DNA of 64,000 nt from Pholiota molesta (GCA_014925825.1 JACGCK010000013.1:434001-498000); one strand, 5' to 3'. Counted from the stretch's first letter, positions 46,250 through 57,890 are shown. The notes: generated from the sequence alone by a model not told the origin. Numbers and translations: made by a program.

Positions 46250-48057
46250 TTTCAGTAGAATGTTTCCACAATATCTCTCCACTCACTCACTCTAATTCTT
46301 TCCGGCATATCTCTAATCGTAGATATTGATGAGAGCTATAATATCCCAGGTCTACAGAATTTTAAAATGGTTATGTGAATTGCTATAACCAGAATACCTC
46401 TATTTCTGCTATATTTAACCATTCTTGTCATATGGCTAATGAAATGCATTGAGAAGAGAGTTGTTGAGGGCAGAACGAAAGAAGACATGTCTAATACTCT
46501 AATGGATGCTTGAACTTGGTTATAGCTACAGTATTGGCTGAGATATGGATTTATCAAGGAGTATATACAGTGATGTCTCTCTTCATGGGTATGGAGCTAT
46601 AGGACAGTATCCAGGTAGCTTTTAAACTACCAGGAACTGTAGTAGCGACTTACCTCTAGCTTTCCACCGCTCTATATGTGCCAATAAGCATCATAAATAC
46701 AGTGAAAATCCCAAATGCAGTGTCCAAAATACAGGATATCGAAATAACAAATGCTGCATGTATTATAGTGGTGTATAAATGCTATAGCCGCATAGTACCA
46801 TATTTATATTAATATTAGAAAAAAGAACGAAGCAATTGGATAGGAATTGAGGAGGAAATGAATTTCCAATATGAGGGGGAGGGGGAGAGTGCCACCATTC
46901 CATGCCCGGATTGGGTGAGGCCGGCTCGGCAGCGCTAAAAATAGCATCTTCCGGCCAGCAAAGCAATATCCAGCCATCCCCATGTCCAGTTCAGTGCCTT
47001 CCCGGCCTCTGATTCCATAATCAGGGTGTCATTAAATCCGGTAAATTCAGGAGAATCCAACGCACCTACGCGCGTTCCGGCGCGATCCGCGGTTAATATT
47101 CTATTTACAAACGACCATTTCCATTATAGGGCCTCGGAGAGTTGTTCAATCGGCACGAGTATGGTACCGTTAGAAAGGTGTTTTATTAACCTATTTTATA
47201 TATAATATGCGCGCGAATAGTGGAAGCGTAGCCGGCGCTAATGTGGTGCGAGCGTAAATATATCCGGAGCGTTTTACGGAGCGAAGAACGGACGGAAAAT
47301 TTGATTAAGAACGCGTTAGAAGCGCGCTTTAAATACCTACAGACAGCAGCTTTGATCATAGAAAACGAGCCCACAGTTGTGGAGAAAGCAGCCATCAATG
47401 TGTGCGCTTATTTCTCCCAAATAGTAATTCGCTTCTAGGGCCTGAACCAATAAAGCTATCCATATGATCTTTCACAGGTGGATTTAGAATTTAATTCCGC
47501 ATCTTTCGGTATAATATGGTCCCAGTGGGTTCCATATAGGGTGCACCAGCTACCCAGGTGCATTTCCAATAATATTGGGAAAATGCTATTTTAGGTATTT
47601 CCCACCCCTGGGAGGGTCCCTGCCTCATTTGCAGTCATGTGTGGTCATGTGGTTAGGTACCAGGTCATGTGTTTGGTCCTTGATGGCATATTTGATGGGC
47701 CAATGAGCAGAAAGTCCCAAAATGGGTCAAATCTAATGATAGATGCTGAGGTGCTGACAAATGATGGGGGAAAAGCTTACAAATTTGTCATTCTTCTTTT
47801 GGAAAAAGTTTGATGGATTCCTTTTTGGGATGACCCTGAAAACAGTGCCGAGCACTGCTCGACACCATTGATCACGGTGTCGAGCACCGTAGCACAGTGA
47901 TCAGCAGTAGCACGTCTACTGACCATCATAGACCACTGGCTTAGGGCGGAAATTTTTCAAAGTCAGCTAGGTGAGGTGGGCAGTTAGCACTCTGGATGCA
48001 ATATTTTTATCCGGGGAATTGCCACATCTTCATGTAGAATATTAACAGACAAGGCTG
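46250..48057 (-). repeat. Right arm of the giant palindrome
   Basis: Near-exact reverse complement of the left arm. It keeps CG at sites where the left arm has TG or CA, for example GTCGAGCAC at 47879 against the left-arm counterpart GTGCTTGAC. Confidence 0.8.
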
Positions 48058-48064
48058 AGTCACC

Positions 48065-49188
48065 AGTATGCATGTCATGGTAAAGTCGCTGGGTCTTGTC
48101 AGGATCGGCATAGTGGCGTTCGGGCTTGAAGACGAGATATTGAGCATGCTGTGGGTCGCCATAGAGTGCCTTGATACATTCGATGACATCGCGAGAGTAG
48201 AAATAGTTCGGCTGGCCACCCACAAGGAGTTCGGCCCTCGTGAAGGCTGGTCGTTTAGAAGGAAGTGAATCGATTATTTTGTTGAGCTCGACGTGATTCT
48301 TGAATGATAAACCCAGTGCTTCAGTTACCTATCAATAGAACTGTGAGCTTGGAATCAATACGTAGATACTAATCAGCGACGTACTCCATCAATTGCCAGT
48401 AGTTCGTTGAATGCCGTTGCTCCCGGACCTCGCAGCTTGAACCAACGCGCAACCTCCCATTCCATTTTCCCCGCAAAAGGTGCCCAGAGATTTGCCGGAC
48501 TGTCATTCCCTCCCAGAGCGTATGCATACTGACTGTAACCGCCAAGGGTGCCATGTGGTCGGAATAGAGGTGCACCGGCCATAGGGTGCGGAAACTCAGT
48601 GATATACTTTGGTGCAGAGCGGAGAGCTTGGTGGCTTTCGATAGAAATGCCCCCGGGTGCATTCGGCGGCGTGGCTTGGGTTGCTGGAATGGCTTCTTCG
48701 TCCCTTTCTACCTGCATTTCTTCAGATCCGGCGGCTGGCACTGAAACAGACAGACGCTGAGTAGGTCTATGCCCTTGCAAGTCTTGAGGCGGAGTGTCAG
48801 AGTCCGAGACATCGTCGGCATCGCTGTCTGAGCTGTCTGAATGGTCGCTCTGCTCATCGATCTGGGGGAGATCTTGTTGGAGGTCTTGTAGGTTGAAGTC
48901 ATCCGGAAAGGGGAACTCATCGCTTGTGTAGTCATTTCTCTGGCCGAAGAAATCACCTTCAAAATTCATGGGCTCCAGTTCGTCAAGAGGCTGATTTGGA
49001 GGTTGTTGTATGGCCGGCCGGGTGTTGGATTGTGAAACAGACCTAACACGACCTCGTACAGGACGCATTTTTGCCTTCCAGGCATTCCAGGCAGCTGTAC
49101 ACAAAGGGCTCTTGGATTTTTGAAGGTGTTGTAAGAGTTGGGCTTCGCGATTGAATTTCGAGCGACAGCCGTCGCAGTAAATAGGCAT
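48065..49188 (-). pseudogene. Plavaka transposase of element A, N-terminal segment (1 of 3)
   Basis: The ATG at 49186-49188 gives a zinc-finger-like start (MPIYCDGCRSKFNREAQLLQ, then HLQKSKSPLC). An acidic, Ser/Asp-rich linker leads to NLWAPFAGKMEWEVARWFKL, equivalent to PWAPFETKKEWELARWLMIS in element B. An intron near 48310-48372 joins to LNKIIDSLPSKRPAFTRAEL, SRDVIECIKALYGDPQHAQY and PDKTQRLYHDMHTGD, which stops at the palindrome's right duplication. The zinc finger probably contacts terminal DNA, an inference from similar transposases. The reading frame is open across both exons. Confidence 0.85.
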
Positions 49189-49449
49189 TATGGATGAACA
49201 GAGTGGGAGACAATGCTATAATGATATACAGGAATAAGGGACGGTATTGACGTATTGTACGGTCCATAGCTGCCTGAGGGCGGAGTTGGAGGCTAACGGA
49301 GAGAACGGTTATTCCCGACGGCAGAGGAAAAACTGTATTGAATGGACGCACCTTCAGCCACCACATGAACCTTATTTTCTGCCCATCATCATTCCCCTTC
49401 GTCCACAGCTATTCACCTCGTCTGTCTGTATTGTCGAACCTCTACGCCA
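49189..49449. promoter_or_regulatory. Shared divergent promoter of element A
   Basis: 261 bp between the transposase start (-) and the DUF6532-like start (+), the same layout as 38841-39007 in element B. No clear motif recognised. Confidence 0.45.
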
Positions 49450-52098
49450 ATGGCCCGCGAACGCGAGCAACCTCCACCTGAGCCAGATGGAGTATCTGCC
49501 CGTCGTAAGCCTGTTTCCTCCACGCTTTCCGAGTAGTGCTGAAAACTTTTCAGCCGTACGACACTCCGCCAAAAATTTGTTGGACAAACCTAGTAAGTTC
49601 ATGGCTACAACTCTAACAATCATCCTACAAGAACATAACGATCGTCTTCAATCAGCATGGGTTCCAAAACAGACAAAAAAAAAACCCACAGCAGCAGATC
49701 AACGCGCGCCATCATCGGAGAAAAACGGGCATACAACTGAGCTAAGTGCTCGCGCATCGCATACATCTGGGCAGAAACGTCCTGCAGGGATATCTGACAT
49801 ACCAAGGACCAACGGTTAGTCTATCACAATGTCAGCTGGGGTAAGACTATACATGTACTTACCTCGTTGTCTATAAGGCCATTCCGAACCTAAGCGTGCT
49901 AAAACCTTGGCACCACAAGCATCTAAAAAACGTCAGTATGAGTCGGATGACTATGAGTAGCATTTAAATGACACCCCACCTTCTTCAACTAATCTTCCTT
50001 AGCACGAAAATACGGCCCGCCGGTCATCGTTGACGATGGGGAGTCTGACAATGGTAAGATGAGTATGATCCTGCCCCAGTGGTACTATTGTGTTCTCACC
50101 TGCAGTTGTTGTGCTCGCAGAAGTCCCTGTACGAATTCACCGAACGTACGAAAATCACAATGCCAAAGCAAGTAAACACAGAAGGGATGAAGACTACGAG
50201 GAAGAAGATGAAGAGCATGAAGACATGCAGGAGGAAGAGAGAGAGAGCGAAGAGGATGAAATCGATGAGAGGGAACATCAGGTTAATGCCGCCGACCTGT
50301 TTGATGAGGTAAGCGTGCGCTAAACTTACTTTGGCCACTCACATGCTTGTCGCTCATTGGTTGCCTCCCTACTTCACTGTCTTCGCCGTTCCTCCCCATC
50401 CAGAGGGTCATCGTCAAGGATCGTGGCTACCGAGGTGATGTATTTCCCTCGCTATGTGCTATATAAACTCTTGTTGACAATTTACTAGACCGTGATGAGC
50501 CTCGCAGAGCACGATCGCACTCTGCATCCAGTTCAACGCATCATGACGGCCCCCCGACCACTGACGACGACGACTCCTTCGACAGAGGTATCAACGACGA
50601 CATCAACGATGAACATGAGGGAGTCAATCTCCCTGGAGCCGAGAGCGGAGACGAGTTTGAACGGGAGCTGTCCGCTGCAAGCAAATCTCGTCGTGGACGT
50701 ACGGTAACCGTGGTACGTCTTACATCTTTCTGGGCTCCTCTCTGTGTCTTGATGGAATCTACAGAAGCGACAGAACGCTATTGACAAAAAACTCGAATCG
50801 GAGGTAAGTACGATTAAAATTTGTACAATGTTTCCATGCCTGAACCTTGCCCGTATACCAGAGACCTACATTCGTTACAAAAAAGAGGCCTTCGGACGAA
50901 CAGGCTCGTTCTGAAGATGAAGGCGACGACGATTCGGATTGGATGTCACGTACAAAAATCCAACTGTCATATCAGAACTCCACCCCTCGTGTCAACCTCA
51001 AAGACCAGTCTGGCATCATGCAGGCCGTCATTCGTCGGGCGCTGGATCTAGGCGAGGTTTACTTGGTTCTCGGCACGCCTGACGCTCACGATCTCTCTCC
51101 CGAAGGAGCGGCGACTATGAATACGCCATTCAGTATCGCTGGGCTGCATTCACTTGCTATCACTGCCTTGGTGTCTGCGGCACAGGAACACGGATACAAC
51201 AAAGAGCGCGATATTGCCGAACGGTTAACAGAGGGTTCCGAGAGGTACTACATCAAGCCACTACGAACTCATGTACGTTTTTCTACCGCATGCTTACGTA
51301 TACTAATTCATCCTGTCTCTAGGTTTTCCAGCGCCTGAGTCTCGCGCGCTCACATATACTCAGCAAAATAACGACGGCACTTCCATCAGTAATCAAAGTC
51401 GATAAAACAAGCAAGGTCATTCTAGGACGCTTGCTCACGAAGAGCAGCTACATCTTCCCTCTGAAGGAAGGCTCACAGGTATGTCCGGCCGTTGTAGCCA
51501 TGGAAACAATGCAACTAATGTCTTTTATCCATGAAACAGGATAAGTTTGTTACCACGAAAGCATATCAAAGCGATATCATCGTCGAGAGCCTCAAGATCG
51601 GATTTGGGCGCCTCGAGAACATCCGCGTTCCCAAGCTTTATGCAAGTTCTCACAAAGACTTCGAGCAAGAACGTGAAATCCCGCCGTACATGGTAGCATT
51701 AGCAGCGACGACAGTACGTTTATCAGCCGCCTTCTGATGTTGTACTAAATTTCTTTGCAAGGCCCATGGTATCCTGCAACATCTGCTGTATGACGGCACC
51801 GGTGATTTGACCGACTTCTCCACGCCAGCGCTTCAAAGCATCTTCCAAGCTCATATGGTGCGGCTGTTGGAATGGAAGCGACGCCGCGCTCAGCTGTTTC
51901 ATAAGTATATGCATCAGCAATATAAAACGGTCATGTAAGTGTTAGCGCTGTTGATAATGTATGTGAATGTTGACGCTGAGGCATACTAGTGGTATCGGCT
52001 CCAGGATAGTTGGTGATCAGACTACGGATGATATCATCAACGAGGTGGACTGGGACAATATGATGGACTCCGACGATGCGCCTCCTGGTGCAGGATAG
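49450..52098 (+). CDS. DUF6532-like protein carried by element A
   Basis: The ATG at 49450 gives MAREREQPPPEPDGVSAR, and splicing to VRHSAKNLLDKP follows (GTAAGC...TTTCAG). Several short acidic/basic exons come next (HDMEEEERESEEDE-type and VVLAEVPVRIHRTYENHN). The folded part runs STPRVNLKDQSGIMQAVIRR, FSIAGLHSLAITALVSAAQE, HGYNKERDIAERLTEGSERY, ILGRLLTKSSYIFPLKEGSQ, DKFVTTKAYQSDIIVESLKI, REIPPYMVALAATTAHGILQ and HMVRLLEWKRRRAQLFHKYM, ending SDDAPPGAG with TAG at 52096-52098. The build parallels the DUF6532-like protein of element B: disordered charged N-terminus, helical middle, a helix pair after an (E)IPP.../PIPLE... motif. It is divergent from the transposase, as in element B. The function is not described to my knowledge. 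Confidence 0.65.
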
Positions 52099-52446
52099 GT
52101 GATTGGCATGTATGATATCAGAACATTGTGTAGTTCTCATGTTCTCTCATGAATCATGTATGTGCCAACTGCTTTAATTAAACTATAGAATCGTGCAAAC
52201 ATAAGATACTTGACCAAAAATCATGAGAATCGTTGATAATTTGTGAAATTAGTGCATGTTATACCAAATCAAACCACGGCAAATTAACTAAAATGTGTGA
52301 CAATATTGGTATAAAGTATGATAATGTTGCGCCGAATTGGGAGGGGGACCTTGTATTATGGATATTATGGATAATGTTCAATAACGAGGACAAATGCAGT
52401 AATTCTGTATATTATGAGATACTCTGTGAATATTATCGATAATTGG

Positions 52447-52467
52447 GAAGGTAGGGTTTTCCTGATG
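52447..52467 (-). repeat. Right terminal inverted repeat of element A
   Basis: Reverse complement of 32747-32767 with two mismatches. Followed by GA, matching the dinucleotide before the left end. Confidence 0.8.
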
Positions 52468-54158
52468 GAGCGCTGAGATAAAAGGTCATGTACGCAGCCT
52501 CTGGAGTTAAAGCCACTGTACCAAAGAATTTCATCGAGAGAAGAAGATCAGACAGACACATATAACGGATGGTATTCGTTGCCAGCCCTATTGACCTGAG
52601 CTCCGGAGCTGTGTTTCTTCAAAAACAGTGGAATGGTGTTGACCAGAGATCCTGGGTGAATTCGTGCAATTCTAGATGGTGGTTCGCGATGAAAATTGAT
52701 ACAAATTGTCGCAAGCCTACGCGAGCCTTCTCAGCTACACACATGTGACTTGATCCGAGATCGTCGTCGCATGCTGACGCCGTGATACCATCAGCTGCAT
52801 TGGGGAACTTCGTCATTGCATGAAATGATGAGGACTTGATGAGGACGAAGTTGGGACGAAGCAATCATTGAGTCTGTACATTGAGATCTATTGAGATGCC
52901 CGGTTGAAAATCAGCCTAATCCGCGAAACAGTGTACGGTTGTACTGCTTCACAAAGGTGGTCAATACCATCTTATAACTAAAGAAGCAGGCAAATAATGA
53001 CTACTTAGATTTATACTTATTGATGATATAAGTGCACTGGAGAGTTCCAAGGATGGACTTGAGGAATCATTCCAATGCAATCGAGGTTTACATGGTGCCG
53101 GAGGAGTGACGTTGACCAAATGGAACCAGCACCAGCAATGGCGCCTAGCCTCCAGTTCGTGATCAGAGTCAGGATGCCGCATGCGCTTACACAGGCTTAC
53201 ACCTACGGTGACCTGCAATACTTAGCGCCAGGTAATGACTTTATTGGGATAGACTGCGCCGCGGATATCACCTAAATTAGCATAAGTATGTATCCAGCTC
53301 CACTCAAACTCCTTCGTCGAGGCCCCGAGAGTGGCCTCACTTTTATGCGGGGTGAGTGTATTCGAAGTCATCCCTACACGCCTTGTACACGTGTACGAAA
53401 ATGAGGCGGTGAAAACAACATTAAGGAATAGTGTTAGAGTACTCATTGCAACAGTCCTAACCAAGCCGCAGTCACAAAATAGCAGCGATATGTCTGTAAC
53501 TTGAAGTTCACGCGAGCTTTCATGAGCGCTTATAAGGCGCTTAAAGGTCTTATCCATTCGTGATTTAAATACGACAGGAGGAAATTACTTAATGAGATGG
53601 CGCGTTTCGAAGCCAGAAGGTCCTCATGTCATTTTGGGGTTGAATTTCAGAAGTGCTGTATCGCTGGGGCTGTGCCTATGCGCTGGCACTCGATACTGCC
53701 TGGGAAACCAGCGGCGTAAAATAGAATTACGAACTGGTGTAACGGTGTCGGTTCTCAGTCAATTGGCAGTCTTATCTGCTACAGGATGGCTCTGGGATGG
53801 CTGTGGCTAGTCAAGGGAATCATAAATAGAAGCCATACGGTTACGATAAGTGGCATGACACGAATAAGCTTGGTGACGAAAGAGTTGCGAAAGAGCGCTG
53901 TCGAGTCAATGCACCCGCCACGCCAGGCAAATAGGGGCATACAAGCCGGGGAGTGGTGCCGGTATAGCAATGGACCCTTATCGGCGTCACTACTTGTCAC
54001 CTCCACACACGCAACCCTACGCAACCGGGGTTGTTCTTAAACCACAACCATCTCTTGTTTCCCCCGGATCTCCCTCTCACCCAACCGTCACCTACTGCGC
54101 GGTTAATCAGGCTTTCAGCAGCCCAGACCGCCTCTCGTAGCCACCTAGTCTACCCCAC
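52468..54158. other. Intergenic region between transposon A and fungalysin gene
   Basis: About 1.7 kb with short frames only and no splice-supported coding. The last 150 bp (C/T-rich, near 54060-54130) is a plausible fungalysin promoter. I see no other transposon ends. Confidence 0.45.
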
Positions 54159-56984
54159 ATGCGCTACTTCTTCACAGCGTCGCTCGTTGTAGCGAGTCTT
54201 GCTGGCCACATCTACGGCCACAGGCAAGTAGCGCCCTCGCCTCACGATGAAGGTCGCGTGAGCTCTCAGCGCAAGTCTCTTGGCTTTGGACCAGAGCACC
54301 CCCATGCCGTCTTCCGGTCAAGTCCCTACCAGATCAAGACCAATGGATTCACTCCCTTGGATGCCTCGATGGATCCTCTGGAAGTCGCGCGTATCTTCGT
54401 GGACGACGTTCTGATGAACCAGGTGTCATCTAGCTCGTCGTACAAGATCCGCAAGGACTCGTACACCGACAAGAACACTGGCGTCACCCATGTTTATGTC
54501 CGCCAACTTGTCAACGGTCTCGAAGTTGCTGACGGAGATATGAACATCAACGTCAAAGACGGAATGGTTATCTCCTACGGAAACTCGGTATGTCATATAC
54601 TGCTGTCAGCCAAGCTATATTTGGTCGCGCGACTTACCCCATTCTTGCCACTAGTTCTATAATGGTGCTATTCCTGAGCCCTACTCAAATCCTACCGTCA
54701 ATGCCGCACGGAATCCTCTTCAGAAGTCTTGTGAACAACTGTTCCAGACCCTGCGGAGTTCGCAGTCTTCCAACGTTGTTGACTCTGAACAGGTTATCAT
54801 GGGTCAAGCGCCAGCGTCGGACAACAGCGCCCTATTAGAGCACATCGCTGCCTCCACTTGCGCGCTCATTCCCCTTCCGGAGGAACATGCTTCTGATGAC
54901 TTGGTTGATTTCCGCCCTGCCCTCCTCACCTTCATGGCGAACGCGACTCCCAACTCCGAAGTTGCAAACGACATCCTCAACAACTTTGAGAGCCACAAGG
55001 AAGCCATGGAAATCACTCCAACGCACCACTTCGCTCCGGGTGAGAGCCCCATCGAATTCGTTGTTGGCAATGTTCCGGATGCCGTCAACCCTGTGAAGGC
55101 TAAATTGGCCTACACTCAAATTCCCAACGAGGCTGGTGACAGCACTGAGCTGCATCTCGTATGGAAGGTACGTGCAACGTCAACGATTCACCATTCTACA
55201 TTTTATTGAATGTTTTTCTTTTGATAGTTTGAAGTCGAGATGCAAGACAACTGGTACGAGACCGCTGTCTCCGCGTCTGCGCCACATGAGATCATCTCTG
55301 TCGTCGATTGGGCTTCCGATGCCTATGCTCCCATCCCCAAGAAGCCCGAAGCTACTGTTGCTTCGTATAATGTTTTCAAGTGGGGTGTGAACGACCCAGA
55401 ATGCGGTAACCGCACCATTGAGCAGGAGAACTTTGATGCGCTAGCATCCCCTGTTGGCTGGCACGCGATTCCCTACAACAACGATCCTTCATTCAAAGGC
55501 GTCAGGTTGAGCACTAAGGATTTCTACAGAAATACCACCACGACTTGGGGAAACAACGTAAATATCATCGAAACTTTTGGGATATACTTTTTCTAATTTA
55601 CTTGATTTTATAGGTCTTCGCACAAGAGAACTGGGAAGGTCAGAACCAATTCATGAAGAACTACCGTCCCGATGCCGGCAGCAGCAAGCAATTCGATTTC
55701 ACCTACGATCCCCAGGAAACGGAAAAGCCTGAAGCCATGGACGAAGCTCAGAAGTACATCAACACCACCATTTCCCAACTCTTCTACACGACGAATTTGG
55801 TTCATGATCTCTACTACCGGTGAGTCTATTCGTCTAAATGTGTCATGAGGCCATACTTATCCTTCCTGATTTAGCTACGGCTTCGATGAGGTTTCAGGCA
55901 ACTTCCAACAGTACAACTTCGGTCGCGGAGGTGCTGAGAACGACGCCGTTATCGCCAACGCGCAGGATGGCTCCGGATTCAACAACGCCAACTTCATGAC
56001 CCCGCCTGACGGCCAGAACGGGCGCATGCGCATGTACCTCTGGAACACTGCGCTCCCGTACCGGGACGGTGACCTCGAGGCCGGCATCGTCATCCACGAG
56101 CTGAGCCACGGTTTGAGCACGCGTCTGACTGGTGGACCCGCCAACTCTGGCTGCTTGGGCTGGGGAGAGAGCGGTGGCATGGGTGAAGGTTGGGGTGACT
56201 TCCTCGCTACCACCATCCGCAGCAACAAGAACTATTCTGATTACGCTATGGGCGCTTGGGCTGCGAACCGCGATAACGGTATCAGGAACTATGTCTATTC
56301 CCTCGTAAGTCGTGAATGACTTCAGGTCTGCCTTTGAGAATTGTGTTAAGGAACTATTATTTTTAGGACGAGGAGATCAACCCCTCGACGTACAAGACCC
56401 TCGACAAGCCTGGATACTGGGTGTGCACGCTATCGGAGAAGTCTGGGCTGAGATCCTCTGGGTCGTCTCGCAGAAGCTCATCGAGAAGCACGGCTACTCC
56501 GACGAGCTCTTCCCCCCAGCCCTTGGAGGACGGCACTGTGCCAGCCGGCAACTTCTACCGTTCCGACAAGAAGGGCCCCCTCGTTCCCAAGCATGGTAAC
56601 TCCTTGATCGTCCAGTACGTTCTGTTTATCTCTTGTATGTTTTGTTTTGGGATGCTGATAATGGCTTGTCTTTGTCAAGGCTCGTTCTCAACGGCATGAA
56701 GCTCCAGGTCTGCAGGCCGTCGTTCTTCGACGCGCGTGATGCGATCATCCAGGCGGATCAGGTGCTCACTGGCGGCGAGAACTTCTGCACGTTGTGGAGG
56801 GCTTCGCTGCGCGTGGGCTTGGTGTTGATGCTACCGTCATCAACCGCACACCTTGGGTGGAGGCATCAGGACTAACGTGCGTTTGACTGTTTACATACGA
56901 TATGAGGAAGTGTTTGCTGATGGAGAGCTTCTTTTCTATTTATTTTAGGGATACACCGTACCCTCCGCGTGCGAGGAAGCCTAA
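54159..56984 (+). CDS. Secreted fungalysin-type metalloprotease (peptidase family M36)
   Basis: The ATG at 54159 gives the signal peptide [20 protein letters not shown]. The FTP/PepSY-type propeptide follows ([39 protein letters not shown]), then [19 protein letters not shown]. The mature enzyme has [35 protein letters not shown] and the zinc motif [17 protein letters not shown] near 56090 (HExxH), then [12 protein letters not shown], whose Glu is the third ligand. [13 protein letters not shown] follows, then GGIRTN spliced to [11 protein letters not shown] and TAA at 56982. Family enzymes are secreted and degrade protein substrates. Introns are short and consensus. Four frame slips (near 56420, 56516, 56797 and 56845) fit three missing G and one extra C in runs. 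Protein length, about 620-650 residues, fits the family. Confidence 0.9.
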
Positions 56985-57890
56985 GCGCCCCATGCACGAG
57001 AACATCCAACAGCAGCCCATAGATTTTCCTCGTCCTCTGGATAGATCCGCCCTGTTCGCTCCTACTCTCACGATATCCGCTTGCCTGCCTCGGGTGCGTA
57101 TATAACGCTATAATCTACACACCGTCCACATATATACATATACACATACATACATCGTTCTGCATGTCGTCCACGTTCATGAACCCCCACACCATCGTTC
57201 GCCCCCTGCACTTGGGCTGCGTGCTCTCATTCTAGGGCACTAGTTTTTAGGTGTTGTACTATAGTTTTGTTCTATTCCCTTTGTTGGTTGTTTGATATAC
57301 ATACGCGCATATATATTGCTTGGCTTTACGTTTGCTTTCAATGTGATGTCTATTTCATGGGTCGGAGTGTGTTCGAGCTTTACGGTATGGAGGTTAATTT
57401 TCAACTGGGTAAGCTGTCCATGGAGCTCCTTGTTCCGTAACTAGTTTGTTGCGAGTCCTTTCCTATGCTTTTCACAGGGAAATGGTTCTTCGTGGTCAAG
57501 ATACTGTCATATTGCATCCATTTCTGGGGGTAATCTCGAAGAGTCCAGTGTACGTTCAAGTTCATGCAGTTGCCCCAAATTTCTTTGGAATTTCCCCTGA
57601 TTGGCATCTACGTTTTTCAGTTTCCCTCCTGACTTCTCGGAGGTTAATTCCTCGTCTTCTGGCCAAGATTAGAACCAGACTACGTATTGCCTGTGAACGA
57701 TTTGTCGTTAAAGGCTATACTGGCTATACCAAGAAAAGAGCAAGCTCAGGCTGCCCATCCAGTGTCCATCACCTGATTTCATACAAGTCGGATGATAAAT
57801 ACCCCTGGTCCTCGCTCTCCTCTTTACCAACGATCGTCCAACTTGCTTCTCTACTTTATCAACGTTTACAAGGAATTAAACGATATTTCG
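56985..57890. other. Intergenic region, no gene seen
   Basis: About 900 bp: the A/T-rich 3' flank of fungalysin (TATATACATATACACATA near 57130), then the 5' flank of the hydrolase gene with an ATAAATAC TATA-like word near 57796. A 190-codon plus-strand frame overlaps here but has no protein-like composition or homology I recognise. Confidence 0.45.

Larger units (their letters stand above)
44377..48057. mobile_element. Giant palindromic (foldback) insertion, non-autonomous
   Basis: A 3,681-bp insertion flanked by the direct duplication AGTCACC (44370-44376 and 48058-48064). The two halves are near-reverse complements over their whole length. For example, GACTTTGAAAAATTTCCGCC near 44472 has its complement near 47950, and ATGACAAATTTGTAAGC near 44644 has its complement near 47780. 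The ends begin CACCAGTGTCTG (left) and CAGCCTTGTCTG (right, reverse complement) and are only partly alike, whereas the arms a few dozen bases inward are highly similar. No transposase or domain-bearing frame exists inside. The 7-bp (possibly 8) duplication and CA..TG ends would suit a hAT-like or related cut-and-paste family mobilised in trans; that class is inference. It splits the element A transposase between MHTGD and WWWDTQ. Confidence 0.85.
32747..52467 (-). mobile_element. Outer Plavaka-type DNA transposon A (host of two nested insertions)
   Basis: Its ends are inverted repeats: CATCAGGAAAACCCTCCCTCC at 32747-32767, and the reverse complement CATCAGGAAAACCCTACCTTC at 52447-52467 (19 of 21 identical). 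The dinucleotide GA flanks both sides (32745-32746 and 52468-52469), a 2-bp target duplication. The total of 19,721 bp includes element B and the palindrome; without them and their target duplications it is about 8.9 kb. Genes in transposase orientation are the DUF6532-like gene (divergent), the transposase, and a small Ser/Pro-rich protein. Just inside both ends the sequence is A/T-rich, with related words such as GTGAATAATATCCAT (left) and GTGAATATTATCGAT (right), as subterminal repeats of CACTA-like elements can be. The Plavaka assignment rests on the transposase; the boundaries are seen directly. Confidence 0.8.

Noticed and set aside
44377..48057. Two separate head-to-head insertions of the same element
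   Set aside because: Only one pair of target duplications brackets the whole 3.68 kb, and no duplication or terminal repeat is seen at the centre. A single palindromic unit is simpler, though an old tandem origin cannot be excluded.
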